This document shows, in pieces, positions 17,156 through 25,958 of a stretch of DNA of 64,000 nt (within the stretch, counting starts at the first letter, position 1; each line of letters begins with the position of its first letter). Origin of the DNA: Brevibacillus laterosporus (GTDB taxonomy: Bacteria; Bacillota; Bacilli; Brevibacillales; Brevibacillaceae); the NCBI GenBank assembly GCA_007833815.1, contig CP033464.1:2303501-2367500 (forward strand). The letters are read 5' to 3'. The translations under genes were made by a program, and so were the position numbers. A model generated the notes under the pieces. It saw nothing but the letters and a program-made list of their open reading frames with translations. It was not told where the DNA came from and did not search any database.

Positions 17156-17188
17156 AAAAAAACGGGTTGTTACCCTGAGATAACAACC
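17156..17188 (-). terminator. Terminator of yslB, overlapping its last codons
   Basis: On the minus strand GGTTGTTA and TAACAACC form an 8-pair stem that contains the end of the coding sequence, including the TAA stop, and a run of seven T follows. Confidence 0.8.
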
Positions 17189-17649
17189 TGAATGTGTGCA
17201 GTTGGCTCTTTTTTTTTGTCCCTCTCCAGAAGAGTGAGCGTGGCATCTGTCTCCCGTTCTAACCACTGACTAATAGATCCAGCAATAAAGCCTGTCTCAA
17301 ACTGTAGGGTGCGTTCTAGTCGATTTGTCGTCTGCATGGTAAGATGGGGATGTGTCAGGAGATACTCAATCCGTTTAGCTGTACACGAGGTTATTTCTAA
17401 TTTTCCTAGGCCAAGTTGGATAAAGGCTAATATCAGGTCTTCTGCTTCATGTATTTGATAGGTTGCACCTATCTCTTTACCCATCCAATAAAGAATAGGG
17501 CCTTCACAATCTCCCAATAATTCTTGTGTGACTACATTTCGAAAAAAGAGATGACCCGCAAAGGGCATGTTCATTTGTTGCATGCGCTGATGGTCATGAG
17601 GTGAAAACGTGGGCAAAAGCTGTTGTAAGACATCAGTGGCTTGTCTCAT
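17170..17649 (-). CDS. yslB: YslB-like DUF2507 protein
   Basis: The 159-residue protein matches the character of the DUF2507/YslB family: a helical start, a central GPILYWMGKEIGATY segment, ILAFIQLGLGKLEI, and a C-terminal FETGFIAGSISQWLERETDA. The fold resembles 4-vinyl-reductase/V4R-type sensor domains, but no biochemical function is established. The assignment is supported by position: in Bacillus subtilis yslB lies between lysC and sdhC, as here. It is transcribed against its neighbours, starting at the ATG at 17647-17649 with GGAGGACGAG upstream on the minus strand. Its terminator overlaps the stop codon. Confidence 0.8.
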   Translation of the reverse strand: MRQATDVLQQLLPTFSPHDHQRMQQMNMPFAGHLFFRNVVTQELLGDCEGPILYWMGKEIGATYQIHEAEDLILAFIQLGLGKLEITSCTAKRIEYLLTHPHLTMQTTNRLERTLQFETGFIAGSISQWLERETDATLTLLERDKKKEPTAHIQVVISG

Positions 17650-17782
17650 GTGTAGCTCGTCCTCCTCTCGTGCATGATTTCTATTCTATGAAGGAAAAGA
17701 TCATTTATGCTAAAGTTCTGAAAATGATAGGATAGGTAAAAGAAGAGTAAGTGAGTGTATATCTGATAGATGAGTGGCAATA

Positions 17783-17847
17783 CTAAGAATGTTTAACAAT
17801 AAAAGATATTAATGAAATAAATTACAATTAATCTAAGAATGTATTAA
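17783..17847 (+). repeat. Direct repeat upstream of the sdh promoter
   Basis: CTAAGAATGTTTAA (17783-17796) recurs as CTAAGAATGTATTAA (17833-17847) with start points 50 bases apart, close to five helical turns. The second copy ends 14 bases before the -35 box at 17862. Confidence 0.5.
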
Positions 17848-17861
17848 GTCTATTCAATTGC

Positions 17862-17890
17862 TTGACGCTACTAAGAGGTAGGAGTACAAT
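17862..17890 (+). promoter_or_regulatory. Promoter of sdhCAB
   Basis: TTGACG and TACAAT are exactly 17 bases apart. The transcript would have a leader of about 270 bases before sdhC. Confidence 0.8.
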
Positions 17891-18169
17891 TGTTTTGGTC
17901 ACATAATTTCCACTCTTTCTTCTTTATTTGGACACAACTCATTGCGCCCGCGGCTTTTTATGCGCTGGATTGACAGACTTTTAAAACCATTTCGCAAACT
18001 GGAAATATTTTATTTTCCCATATTGAGAGATTGGTTCTTCATGCATGGAGGATGTTCTTCCAAAGTGGAAGCGGAGCGGAACTTGTGTCTTGGCTGAAAT
18101 CCTACAGGATTGAAGCATAGGTATTGTAAGATAACATTTTCCACACATCAATGAAGGGGGGACCCAGGC
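17891..18169 (+). other. Long 5' leader of the sdh operon
   Basis: This is the inferred untranslated leader. It contains small hairpins such as CTTCC/GGAAG at about 18056-18070 and AATCCT/AGGATT at about 18099-18112, but no known riboswitch, no terminator and no gene with a ribosome site. A 45-codon frame from ATG 17960 has no Shine-Dalgarno sequence. Confidence 0.45.
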
Positions 18170-18781
18170 ATGGCAAGTAAGAAAAACTTCGCTTTGCACA
18201 AGCTTCACACTCTACTCGGGTTGTTTCCGATCGGGTTGTTTTTACTGTTCCATTTAACGGCGAACTTTCAAGCAACCAAGGGACCGGAAGCATTTAACGA
18301 AGCGGTTGGTCTAATCGAAAAGGCACCGTTCTTATTGTTTATGGAATTTGCATTCATTTATCTCCCGCTGTTGTTTCACGCCATTTATGGTCTGTATCTC
18401 GCATTTCAAGCAAAACCTAACAATGGCAGCTATTCGTATTACCGTAATCAAATGTATCTCTGGCAACGTATTACAGGTGTTTTTACGCTGATTTTCGTAG
18501 CGTGGCACGTGTGGCAAACACGAATTGCCAAAGCGCTTGGTACCGTCGAAGTTAACTACGACCTCATGCATGATATTTTTACTAACCCAGTGATGATAGC
18601 GTTTTACGCTGTAGGGGTTTTATCCGCTGTGTTCCACCTTTGCAACGGTGTATGGTCGTTCTTAGTGCATTGGGGCATTACAGTAGGGCCACGTTCACAA
18701 CGTATGGCAACTTATTTCACCATGATCCTGTTCGTAGCATTATCCTACGTAGGCTTGCGTGCCGTATTCGCATTCGTGTAA
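18170..18781 (+). CDS. sdhC: Succinate dehydrogenase cytochrome b558 subunit
   Basis: The 203-residue integral membrane protein is the two-heme cytochrome b anchor of a Bacillus-type succinate:menaquinone oxidoreductase. About five hydrophobic helices are visible, starting at LLGLFPIGLFLLFHLTAN, and histidines for heme ligation occur in several of them (LFHLTAN, LFHAIYG, VAWHVWQ, FHLCNGVW). AAGGGGGGAC precedes the ATG. It leads sdhC-sdhA-sdhB, with 18 bases to sdhA. Confidence 0.96.
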   Translation: MASKKNFALHKLHTLLGLFPIGLFLLFHLTANFQATKGPEAFNEAVGLIEKAPFLLFMEFAFIYLPLLFHAIYGLYLAFQAKPNNGSYSYYRNQMYLWQRITGVFTLIFVAWHVWQTRIAKALGTVEVNYDLMHDIFTNPVMIAFYAVGVLSAVFHLCNGVWSFLVHWGITVGPRSQRMATYFTMILFVALSYVGLRAVFAFV

Positions 18782-18799
18782 GAGAAGGGGGAAGAAAAC

Positions 18800-20563
18800 A
18801 TGGCGAAGGGTAAACTAATTATTGTCGGCGGTGGTCTGGCTGGACTGATGGCGGCAATTAAAGCTGCAGAAAAAGGGGTAGCCGTAGAACTTTTTTCCCT
18901 AGTTCCGGTTAAGCGCTCTCACTCTGTCTGTGCGCAGGGCGGTATTAATGGAGCTGTTAATACCAAAGGGGAAGGCGACTCTACTTGGGAACACTTTGAT
19001 GACACGATTTATGGCGGTGACTTCCTAGCGAACCAACCACCAGTAAAAGCGATGTGTGATGCTGCACCTGGTATCATTTATATGCTGGATCGTATGGGTG
19101 TTATGTTTAACCGTACTCCAGAAGGTTTGCTAGACTTCCGTCGCTTTGGGGGAACGAAGCATCACCGTACTGCATTTGCTGGAGCCACAACAGGACAGCA
19201 ATTATTATATGCTCTAGATGAACAAGTACGCCGTTATGAGACGGAAGGGCTTGTTAAAAAATACGAATATTGGGATTTTTTAGGAGCGGTTATTGATGAT
19301 TCAGGCGTCTGTCGTGGGATAACTGCACAGAGCATGCGCTCAGGTGAAATTAAAGCATTCCATGCTGATGCAGTTATCATGGCGACTGGTGGACCTGGCA
19401 TTATCTTTGGTAAATCTACCAATTCTATCATTAACACGGGTACGGCGGCATCTGCCTTGTATCAACAAGGCGTTATTTATGCGAATGGCGAATTTATCCA
19501 GATTCACCCGACTGCTATTCCAGGAGATGACAAGCTACGTCTTATGTCTGAGTCAGCTCGTGGAGAAGGCGGACGTATCTGGACGTATAAAGACGGTAAG
19601 CCTTGGTATTTCTTGGAGGAAAAGTATCCTGCATACGGAAACCTTGTACCGCGTGACATTGCGACTCGCGAAATTTTCCACGTCTGTGTAGATATGAAAC
19701 TGGGCATCAACGGCGAAAACATGGTGTATTTGGACCTGTCCCACAAAGATCCGAAAGAATTGGATGTAAAACTGGGTGGTATCATTGAAATCTATGAAAA
19801 ATTCGTTGGTGAAGATCCACGAAAAGTACCGATGCGAATTTTCCCAGCTGTTCACTATTCCATGGGTGGTATGTGGGTAGATTACAACCAAATGACTAAC
19901 ATTCCTGGTCTATTTGCTGCTGGTGAGTGCGATTATTCTCAACACGGTGGTAACCGTCTGGGAGCAAACTCTCTGTTATCCGCTATTTATGGTGGAATGG
20001 TAGCTGGTCCACATGCTATCAATTACATTAACTCGTTGGATAAGCACTCAGATGATCTTCCAAGTAGCTTGTTTGACAGTTATGCCAAGCAAGAACAAGA
20101 GAAATACGACAACATCTTAAAAATGGATGGTACGGAAAATGCGTACGTGATCCATAAAGAGTTGGGTGAGTGGATGACCGATAACGTAACGGTAGTTCGC
20201 TACAATGATCGATTGCAAAAAACCGATGATAAGATTCTTGAGCTCATGGAGCGTTACAAAAACATCAACATTCAAGATACGCAACAGTGGAGCAACTCTG
20301 GAGCACAGTTTACACGTCATTTGTGGAACATGCTCGTGCTAGGTCGCGCTATTACGCTTAGTGCTTTGCAACGTGATGAAAGCCGCGGTGCTCACTACAA
20401 GCCTGATTACCCTGAGCGTGATGACGAACGCTTCATGAAAACGACGATGGCGAAGTATAACCCAGAAACAACAGCGCCAGAAATCTATTATGAAGCTATA
20501 GATGTCTCCTTAATCAAACCACGTAAGCGTGACTATACCAGTGATAAAAAAGGAGGGAAATGA
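18800..20563 (+). CDS. sdhA: Succinate dehydrogenase flavoprotein subunit
   Basis: The 587-residue flavoprotein oxidises succinate to fumarate in the TCA cycle and feeds electrons through SdhB to menaquinone. It has the FAD-binding dinucleotide fold IIVGGGLAGLMAAIKAAE, the region SVCAQGGINGA with the following HFDDTIYGGDFL, the substrate-site sequences HPTAIPG and SESARGEGGRI, and the C-terminal GLFAAGECDYSQHGGNRLGANSL. The linkage histidine for covalent FAD is expected in the early SHSVCAQGG region by family knowledge. AGAAGGGGGAAG precedes the ATG. It overlaps the first possible start of sdhB by four bases. Confidence 0.97.
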   Translation: MAKGKLIIVGGGLAGLMAAIKAAEKGVAVELFSLVPVKRSHSVCAQGGINGAVNTKGEGDSTWEHFDDTIYGGDFLANQPPVKAMCDAAPGIIYMLDRMGVMFNRTPEGLLDFRRFGGTKHHRTAFAGATTGQQLLYALDEQVRRYETEGLVKKYEYWDFLGAVIDDSGVCRGITAQSMRSGEIKAFHADAVIMATGGPGIIFGKSTNSIINTGTAASALYQQGVIYANGEFIQIHPTAIPGDDKLRLMSESARGEGGRIWTYKDGKPWYFLEEKYPAYGNLVPRDIATREIFHVCVDMKLGINGENMVYLDLSHKDPKELDVKLGGIIEIYEKFVGEDPRKVPMRIFPAVHYSMGGMWVDYNQMTNIPGLFAAGECDYSQHGGNRLGANSLLSAIYGGMVAGPHAINYINSLDKHSDDLPSSLFDSYAKQEQEKYDNILKMDGTENAYVIHKELGEWMTDNVTVVRYNDRLQKTDDKILELMERYKNINIQDTQQWSNSGAQFTRHLWNMLVLGRAITLSALQRDESRGAHYKPDYPERDDERFMKTTMAKYNPETTAPEIYYEAIDVSLIKPRKRDYTSDKKGGK

Positions 20564-20565
20564 TC

Positions 20566-21315
20566 ATGGCTGATCGTTTAATCCATCTGATCGTTACCCG
20601 ACAAGACACACCTGAATCCACGCCTTATAAAGAAGAGTTTAAAATTCCATATCGTCCAAATATGAACGTAATCTCTGCTTTAATGGAAATTCAACGCAAC
20701 CCAGTTAACTCCCAAGGACAGAAGACTAAACCTGTCATCTGGGAATCCAACTGTCTAGAAGAAGTGTGCGGTGCTTGCTCGATGGTGATTAACGGAAAAC
20801 CACGCCAAGCCTGTTCCGCTCTGATCGATAAATTGGAACAACCAGTGCGTATTGAGCCAATGAGTACGTTCTCTGTACAACGTGACTTGACAGTAGATCG
20901 CAGTCGTATGTTCGATGCCTTAAAACGTGTTAAAGCTTGGATTCCTATTGATGGAACACATGATTTAGGACCAGGACCACGTATGGCGGAAGTAGATCGC
21001 CAATGGGCATATGAATTGTCTAAATGTATGACATGTGGCGTATGCTTAGAAGCGTGCCCGAACGTTAATGATAAATCACCATTTATTGGTGCATTTGCGA
21101 TTTCTCAGGTACGTTTGTTCAATGAGCATCCAACGGGGCAAATGAACAGGCATGAACGTTTAGATTCCTTGATGGATGAGGGTGGCATTAGCTACTGCGG
21201 TAACTCGCAAAACTGCGTGCAGTCTTGCCCGAAAGGTATTCCATTGACTACATCAATCGCTCATATGAATAAAGAGACAACTAAGCATGCGATAAAATCA
21301 TTCTTCTTCTCGTAA
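20566..21315 (+). CDS. sdhB: Succinate dehydrogenase iron-sulfur subunit
   Basis: The 249-residue protein carries three Fe-S clusters. The N-terminal [2Fe-2S] site is CLEEVCGACSMVINGKPRQAC, and the C-terminal [4Fe-4S]/[3Fe-4S] sites are CMTCGVCLEACPN and CGNSQNCVQSCPKGIP. The start is set at the second ATG, 20566, because AGGAGGG is 8-9 bases before it; the ATG at 20560 overlaps the sdhA stop and sits only two bases after the ribosome site. It is the last gene of the operon, followed by a strong terminator. Confidence 0.96.
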   Translation: MADRLIHLIVTRQDTPESTPYKEEFKIPYRPNMNVISALMEIQRNPVNSQGQKTKPVIWESNCLEEVCGACSMVINGKPRQACSALIDKLEQPVRIEPMSTFSVQRDLTVDRSRMFDALKRVKAWIPIDGTHDLGPGPRMAEVDRQWAYELSKCMTCGVCLEACPNVNDKSPFIGAFAISQVRLFNEHPTGQMNRHERLDSLMDEGGISYCGNSQNCVQSCPKGIPLTTSIAHMNKETTKHAIKSFFFS

Positions 21316-21369
21316 GCGAGAAGGTAGGTACTTATTTGATTCGCAAGAAATATATTTATTTCAGTAAAA

Positions 21370-21400
21370 GCCTTCTCAACGCGAGAAGGCTTTTTATTTT
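21370..21400 (+). terminator. Terminator of the sdh operon
   Basis: GCCTTCTC and GAGAAGGC form a perfect 8-pair stem with a 5-base loop, followed by TTTTTATTTTTT. Confidence 0.92.
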
Positions 21401-21526
21401 TTCTCTTGAAAAAATTGGTAGTATGCTTTTAGCCCTTTGTATTCTTACTGGCGTATACCCATAAGCTTCCTTTGGCAAACTGATGAAGATACTACATGAG
21501 GAATTTTCACCAGGAGGGGGCTGCGT

Positions 21527-24500
21527 ATGAAAAATCAAATGATCAAAGTGATTTGTGCGGGTGCAGTTGTACCGTTGCTATATTATCCAGTCAGTTACGT
21601 TGAAGCAGACACAGTTTTACATAACCACACGACTATTGGTAACACGCAGCAAATAATTTCACGTGAGCAAATCCATAAGGATATTCGGGAGGCGACTAAG
21701 GCTTCCGTTTCTCAAAAGAGAGGCGGTCATTCCCCGGGCAATCTTTTCAGCTTGTTTCAGAACCAAGCAAACGAATGGAATGCCCTAAAGCATGTGATAA
21801 AAGGGGAAACGGTGTCTAAAGCAGGAAGACCAACTTTGTCCATGATAGAGGCAGACAGGGCCTGGCAGGAGTTAGGTGTAAAAGGGGAAGGTATGCTCAT
21901 CTCCATTGTTGACACAGGTATTAATCATGAACATCCTGATTTTCCAGCGCCTAAAGATCAAAAAGCGGCACAACAAAAATCTGGATCCACTCAAAAAGTG
22001 ATAAAAGGTTATAACTGGGCCGATCGCAATCAAATAACTCAAGACGTTGGGGAATCTCAACATGGTGTTCATGTAGCGGGAATAGTAGCTGGGAATGGCA
22101 AAGTAAAAGGGGTAGCACCAGAAGCTCAACTACTTAGTGAAAAAGTTTTTAGCAATTATCAAGGCAGTATTTCGGGTCTTAGTGAATCTATTTTGTTTGC
22201 TATGACAGATTCTATTGCGAAAAAAGCGGATGTGATCAATCTCAGTCTCGGTTCTTCGGCTGGCTATGTAGACGAGACGAATACTGAGCAATATGCAGTG
22301 AAAAATGCTGTAGATAGCGGTGTTGTTGTAGTAGCAGCGGCTGGCAATGACTCTTATTTTGGCAGTGATAAAGTAAAACAAACCAATCCAGATTACGCAA
22401 TGATCGGGACACCTGGATTAGCTCCAGATGCGTTTAGCGTTGCTTCCGTCAATGCTACGACTCTTGCTGGTAATAGTTTTGCGCTAGAGGGTGTAGATCA
22501 GTTGGCACGGGTGGTCTATTTGACGGGAATTCCAGCTAGCGGAAGTGCTTTACAACCAGAACAGTATTTGTCACAGCCGCACGAAATGGTGTATGTGGGG
22601 AAAGGAAAGAAGGAGGATTACTACGTTAGTGTCAAAAATAAAGTTGTTTTAATTGAGCGTGGAGAGATTACCTTCGATGAAAAGCTGCGTCTGGCAAAGG
22701 AAGCGGGTGCAGCTGGAGCTCTTATTTATAACAATCAAGCGGGCCCTTTTATTATGAGTGGAAATGAGAGTAAAAACATTCCAAGCGCTTCCATTCTACA
22801 ATCAATGGGTGAAGCAGTGGCAACGAAATTAAAAAAAGGTAAAAAGGTAAAAATTACCTTCGATGGTCAGTTTGCACAAAATGAGTTGCCATATCCAGAA
22901 GGTGGAACGATTTCTTCCTTTACTTCCTGGGGACCTACACCAGATCTACAATTTAAACCGGAAATAGCTGCACCTGGTGGTGGAATTCTATCCACTGTTT
23001 CCCGTGAAGGGTATGGGGTGAAGAGTGGTACTTCTATGGCAACTCCACATGTTGCAGGATCTATGGCTTTACTGAAACAATATTATAAAAAGCAAGGGTA
23101 TACATTAGAGGGACGAGAGCTGGTCGAGACTTTAAAAGCAGTAGCCATGAACACAGCTCAGCCTGTCCTTGATCCTCGTCGCACCATCAAAACGAAGACT
23201 AAAGATAAGGCACACCCAATTCCTTATTCACCTCGGGTGCAGGGGGCAGGAATCATGCAAGTAGTTAAGGCGGCGAAAACCCCTGTTATTATTACAAATA
23301 AGTCGGGAAAAGCTGGCGTTTCTTTGGGGCAGATTGGGGAGAAGAGAACGTTTGATCTTGTTATTTCTAACAAATTTGGCAAAGAGCCACTTACTTATAC
23401 GCTAAGCGACGAATTCGGTGTGTTGACTGATCAGGTAGAGAATGGTCACTTTAGCATGAAGGATACTCGGTTAGCTGGAGCCAAGGTTCATTTTCAAACA
23501 AAAAGCGTCACAGTAGCTCCAGGGCAAAAACAAGAAATACAGGTGACCGTAACTGTGCCAAAGACTGCTCCTAAACAGATGTTTGTAGAAGGCTACTTGC
23601 TATTTACGCCTAAGCAAACTCATGTACCTGCCCTACGAGTCCCTTACTATGGTTTTTATGGGGAGTGGAATGAACCTAGAATTATGGATGCTCCAATGTG
23701 GCACACAAAGAGTCAGGAAAAGCTAACTGGTGTCAAAACGACATGGTATCACGATAAAGAAAGCGACAAATGGCGTTTTCGGGATGCATTAGGTGTAAAT
23801 GGTGTAGATGAGAATGGAAATGTTTTGATCGACCCAGATCATATTGCCTTTTCACCCAATGGAGATGGTCATTATGACAAGGCTGCACCATCTATTACAT
23901 TTTTACGTAATGCGAGGGAGCTTTCTATTAATGTCACGGATACAACGGGTAAAGTTGTTCGATCCCTAGTAAAGGATGGGAAAGTAAATAAATTTGATCA
24001 GTCCAAAAAAGGGGATTCCTATTTCTTTACGGAGAAAGAAGAGTGGGCTTGGGACGGAATGATTTATTCCTCAGACAAAGGGGCATATATACCGGCGCCT
24101 GATGGTGCATATCGATTTGTCATCCGTGCCAAGAATGATGCTGTGAACGCAAAATGGCAGACTCTGACCTTACCTGTCCGTGTGGATCGTCAAGAGCCAC
24201 AAGTAACTGCTCAGTTAAATAAAAACAAACTTCAGTGGGAGAGTAAGGACAAAGACGTTCAGGGCTACCTGCTGTATGTGGACGGAAAGAAAACAGGAGG
24301 ACCTTATGCACCGACTATTACACAAGCAGTAGTTAGCCAGCCGCATAAAAAAATGACGCTTGTTGCCTATGACTATGCTGGTAACACCTCATACACTCAT
24401 ATCAATGGACAAAGTGATACGACACCACCGGGCATTGAATTCCCTGATCAGATCTTTCAACAAGTCATGGTAAGCAATCAAAATCATGTGGCTATCCGTG

Positions 24501-25357
24501 GCACAGTGACGGGTGAAGATATGATGGATCGTGTCAAAGTTACGATCAAGGATCAATCTGTAAAAGTGGAACAAGACGGGCGGTTTCAGACCGTGCTGGA
24601 TTTGCCAGAGGGTATTCAATATGTACCATATAAGGTGACGGATGCATTTGGCAATACCCGTGAATTTACTCAACGTATTATTGTGGATAAAACACCGCCC
24701 ATTTTGCAAATGGTAAACGATGGAAACGAAGATATTATGTTTGACGCTTCTAGCAAAAAAATCGTGATTCCTCTGCGTTTGATGTATCGTGATATAAATT
24801 ACAAAGGGAAACTAAAGATAAATGGTGAAATTATCGCAAGCTGGGAAGAGGATCAGATTGAGAAGCCTGTTCACAAATACTTTTCGCACCCAATTGCACT
24901 CAAGCATGGGGAAAATAAAGTTCTGGTTGAGGCGATGGATGAAGCGAAAAATCTGACGACCCAATCCATTGTATTCTATGCAGATGCAACGATCGGAACA
25001 GTGGTTTTAATGCAGGACCAAAATCGTATTACTTACAATGCTCTTCCTGCTAAACCGCTTTCTGTGGGTTTCACCAAGCCTAGCTACGAAGATACGGCAG
25101 GTTCTACCATTCAGGTGAAAGGCAGAGTCATAAAACAATATAATACAGAGCTATCCTTCTACTATGGAGAGCAGCGCCTTTATGGTGATGTAAGTGATCA
25201 AGGAGATTTTCTCTTAGAAATTCCACAAGTAAAAGAGGGAAAAGAGACGATTACGGTAGTTGCGCACGATCTATTAGGACGTGAAACGAAGGCCCAGGCA
25301 ATTGTAACAGGCATTAAAATACAATCACAGCGCTTAAAGCCCAATCTGCAAGAATAA
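21527..25357 (+). CDS. Large secreted subtilisin-like serine protease (S8 family, Vpr/C5a-peptidase architecture)
   Basis: This 1276-residue protein has a signal peptide ending near VSYVEA, a propeptide of about 80 residues, and an S8 catalytic domain with D129 (IVDTGINHEHPDF), H179 (SQHGVHVAGIVAG) and S503 (SGTSMATPHVAG). A protease-associated (PA) domain is inserted between His and Ser (about 320-450, with AAGALIYNNQAG). After it come an Fn3-like C5a-peptidase domain (about 590-710) and a long C-terminal half of Ig-like or bacterial adhesion-type repeats. Several segments there begin DTTPP or DKTPP-like and contain ITDxxGN patterns. No LPXTG or SLH motif is seen, so it is probably released or held by its repeats. 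AGGAGGGGG precedes the ATG. It is monocistronic. The substrate is unknown. Confidence 0.9.
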   Translation: MKNQMIKVICAGAVVPLLYYPVSYVEADTVLHNHTTIGNTQQIISREQIHKDIREATKASVSQKRGGHSPGNLFSLFQNQANEWNALKHVIKGETVSKAGRPTLSMIEADRAWQELGVKGEGMLISIVDTGINHEHPDFPAPKDQKAAQQKSGSTQKVIKGYNWADRNQITQDVGESQHGVHVAGIVAGNGKVKGVAPEAQLLSEKVFSNYQGSISGLSESILFAMTDSIAKKADVINLSLGSSAGYVDETNTEQYAVKNAVDSGVVVVAAAGNDSYFGSDKVKQTNPDYAMIGTPGLAPDAFSVASVNATTLAGNSFALEGVDQLARVVYLTGIPASGSALQPEQYLSQPHEMVYVGKGKKEDYYVSVKNKVVLIERGEITFDEKLRLAKEAGAAGALIYNNQAGPFIMSGNESKNIPSASILQSMGEAVATKLKKGKKVKITFDGQFAQNELPYPEGGTISSFTSWGPTPDLQFKPEIAAPGGGILSTVSREGYGVKSGTSMATPHVAGSMALLKQYYKKQGYTLEGRELVETLKAVAMNTAQPVLDPRRTIKTKTKDKAHPIPYSPRVQGAGIMQVVKAAKTPVIITNKSGKAGVSLGQIGEKRTFDLVISNKFGKEPLTYTLSDEFGVLTDQVENGHFSMKDTRLAGAKVHFQTKSVTVAPGQKQEIQVTVTVPKTAPKQMFVEGYLLFTPKQTHVPALRVPYYGFYGEWNEPRIMDAPMWHTKSQEKLTGVKTTWYHDKESDKWRFRDALGVNGVDENGNVLIDPDHIAFSPNGDGHYDKAAPSITFLRNARELSINVTDTTGKVVRSLVKDGKVNKFDQSKKGDSYFFTEKEEWAWDGMIYSSDKGAYIPAPDGAYRFVIRAKNDAVNAKWQTLTLPVRVDRQEPQVTAQLNKNKLQWESKDKDVQGYLLYVDGKKTGGPYAPTITQAVVSQPHKKMTLVAYDYAGNTSYTHINGQSDTTPPGIEFPDQIFQQVMVSNQNHVAIRGTVTGEDMMDRVKVTIKDQSVKVEQDGRFQTVLDLPEGIQYVPYKVTDAFGNTREFTQRIIVDKTPPILQMVNDGNEDIMFDASSKKIVIPLRLMYRDINYKGKLKINGEIIASWEEDQIEKPVHKYFSHPIALKHGENKVLVEAMDEAKNLTTQSIVFYADATIGTVVLMQDQNRITYNALPAKPLSVGFTKPSYEDTAGSTIQVKGRVIKQYNTELSFYYGEQRLYGDVSDQGDFLLEIPQVKEGKETITVVAHDLLGRETKAQAIVTGIKIQSQRLKPNLQE

Positions 25358-25380
25358 GAGGGGCCATCCCTGCACCATGA

Positions 25381-25414
25381 GAGTGACCATTAGAATCGTG
25401 GTCACTCTTTCTTT
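25381..25414 (+). terminator. Terminator after the protease gene
   Basis: GAGTGACCA and TGGTCACTC form a perfect 9-pair stem with a 9-base loop, followed by TTTCTTT. Confidence 0.85.
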
Positions 25415-25435
25415 AATCAAAAAGAGGTGAGGCTT

Positions 25436-25810
25436 TTGTTTTATCACGGTATTCATGTCAAATATGTCGTTTCGCATTATCCAATCCTGTCGCCAAGACG
25501 GACAGCCCCCTATAAACATGGAAAAGACTTATCTGATAGGATGCATTTAATTGAACAATTCGGGATTGAACCTATTCATTTGCTGGAAGAGAGCTGTGAT
25601 TATTCACAGGACATTTGCTTACGAGAGTGTCGCCGCTTTGGTAATGTGGTTTTTTCCTTTCAAACGCTACCCATTCCCTTATGGCAATTAAGTAAACATG
25701 AAATAGCCGTACCTATTCTTGATTTACGAGAAACAGTAGCTATTTATGCAACAGAGGAGCATGAAACGATTAGACGTTTATTTCCTTCCATTCCTTATTT
25801 GATCAAGTAA
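25436..25810 (+). CDS. Hypothetical protein of about 124 aa
   Basis: I do not recognise this protein. It is cytoplasmic in character, with no signal peptide or membrane helix. Visible features are a start GIHVKYVVSHYP, a central cysteine-containing segment (EESCDYSQDICLRECRRF) with three Cys, and a C-terminus ILDLRETVAIYATEE. Possible starts are GTG 25427 and TTG 25436; the latter has AGAGGTGAGG at a proper distance and is preferred. The ribosome site begins about ten bases after the terminator of the protease gene, so its own promoter is not obvious and it may depend on readthrough. It precedes the Fur-controlled efe operon by about 75 bases to the promoter. Confidence 0.55.
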   Translation: MFYHGIHVKYVVSHYPILSPRRTAPYKHGKDLSDRMHLIEQFGIEPIHLLEESCDYSQDICLRECRRFGNVVFSFQTLPIPLWQLSKHEIAVPILDLRETVAIYATEEHETIRRLFPSIPYLIK

Positions 25811-25884
25811 TCCTAAGTGTCACCTTGTTTTTACTTGAGATTACATACTTGGTAGAATCTCCCCACATAGAATTAAAAAATCTA

Positions 25885-25913
25885 TTGATAATGATTATCA
25901 TTCGTATTATAAT
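25885..25913 (+). promoter_or_regulatory. efe promoter with embedded Fur box
   Basis: TTGATA (25885-25890) and a perfect TATAAT (25908-25913) are 17 bases apart. The spacer and -35 contain TGATAATGATTATCA (25886-25900), a perfect 7-1-7 Fur box, so Fe-Fur would block RNA polymerase directly. Confidence 0.92.
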
Positions 25914-25958
25914 GTGTTACGAACTTATTTCTATTTCTAACAATCGAGGGGAGACTTT

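Noticed and set aside
17960-18097. 45-codon frame in the sdh leader (MRWIDRLLKPF...)
   Set aside because: No Shine-Dalgarno sequence precedes its ATG; open length is compatible with chance.
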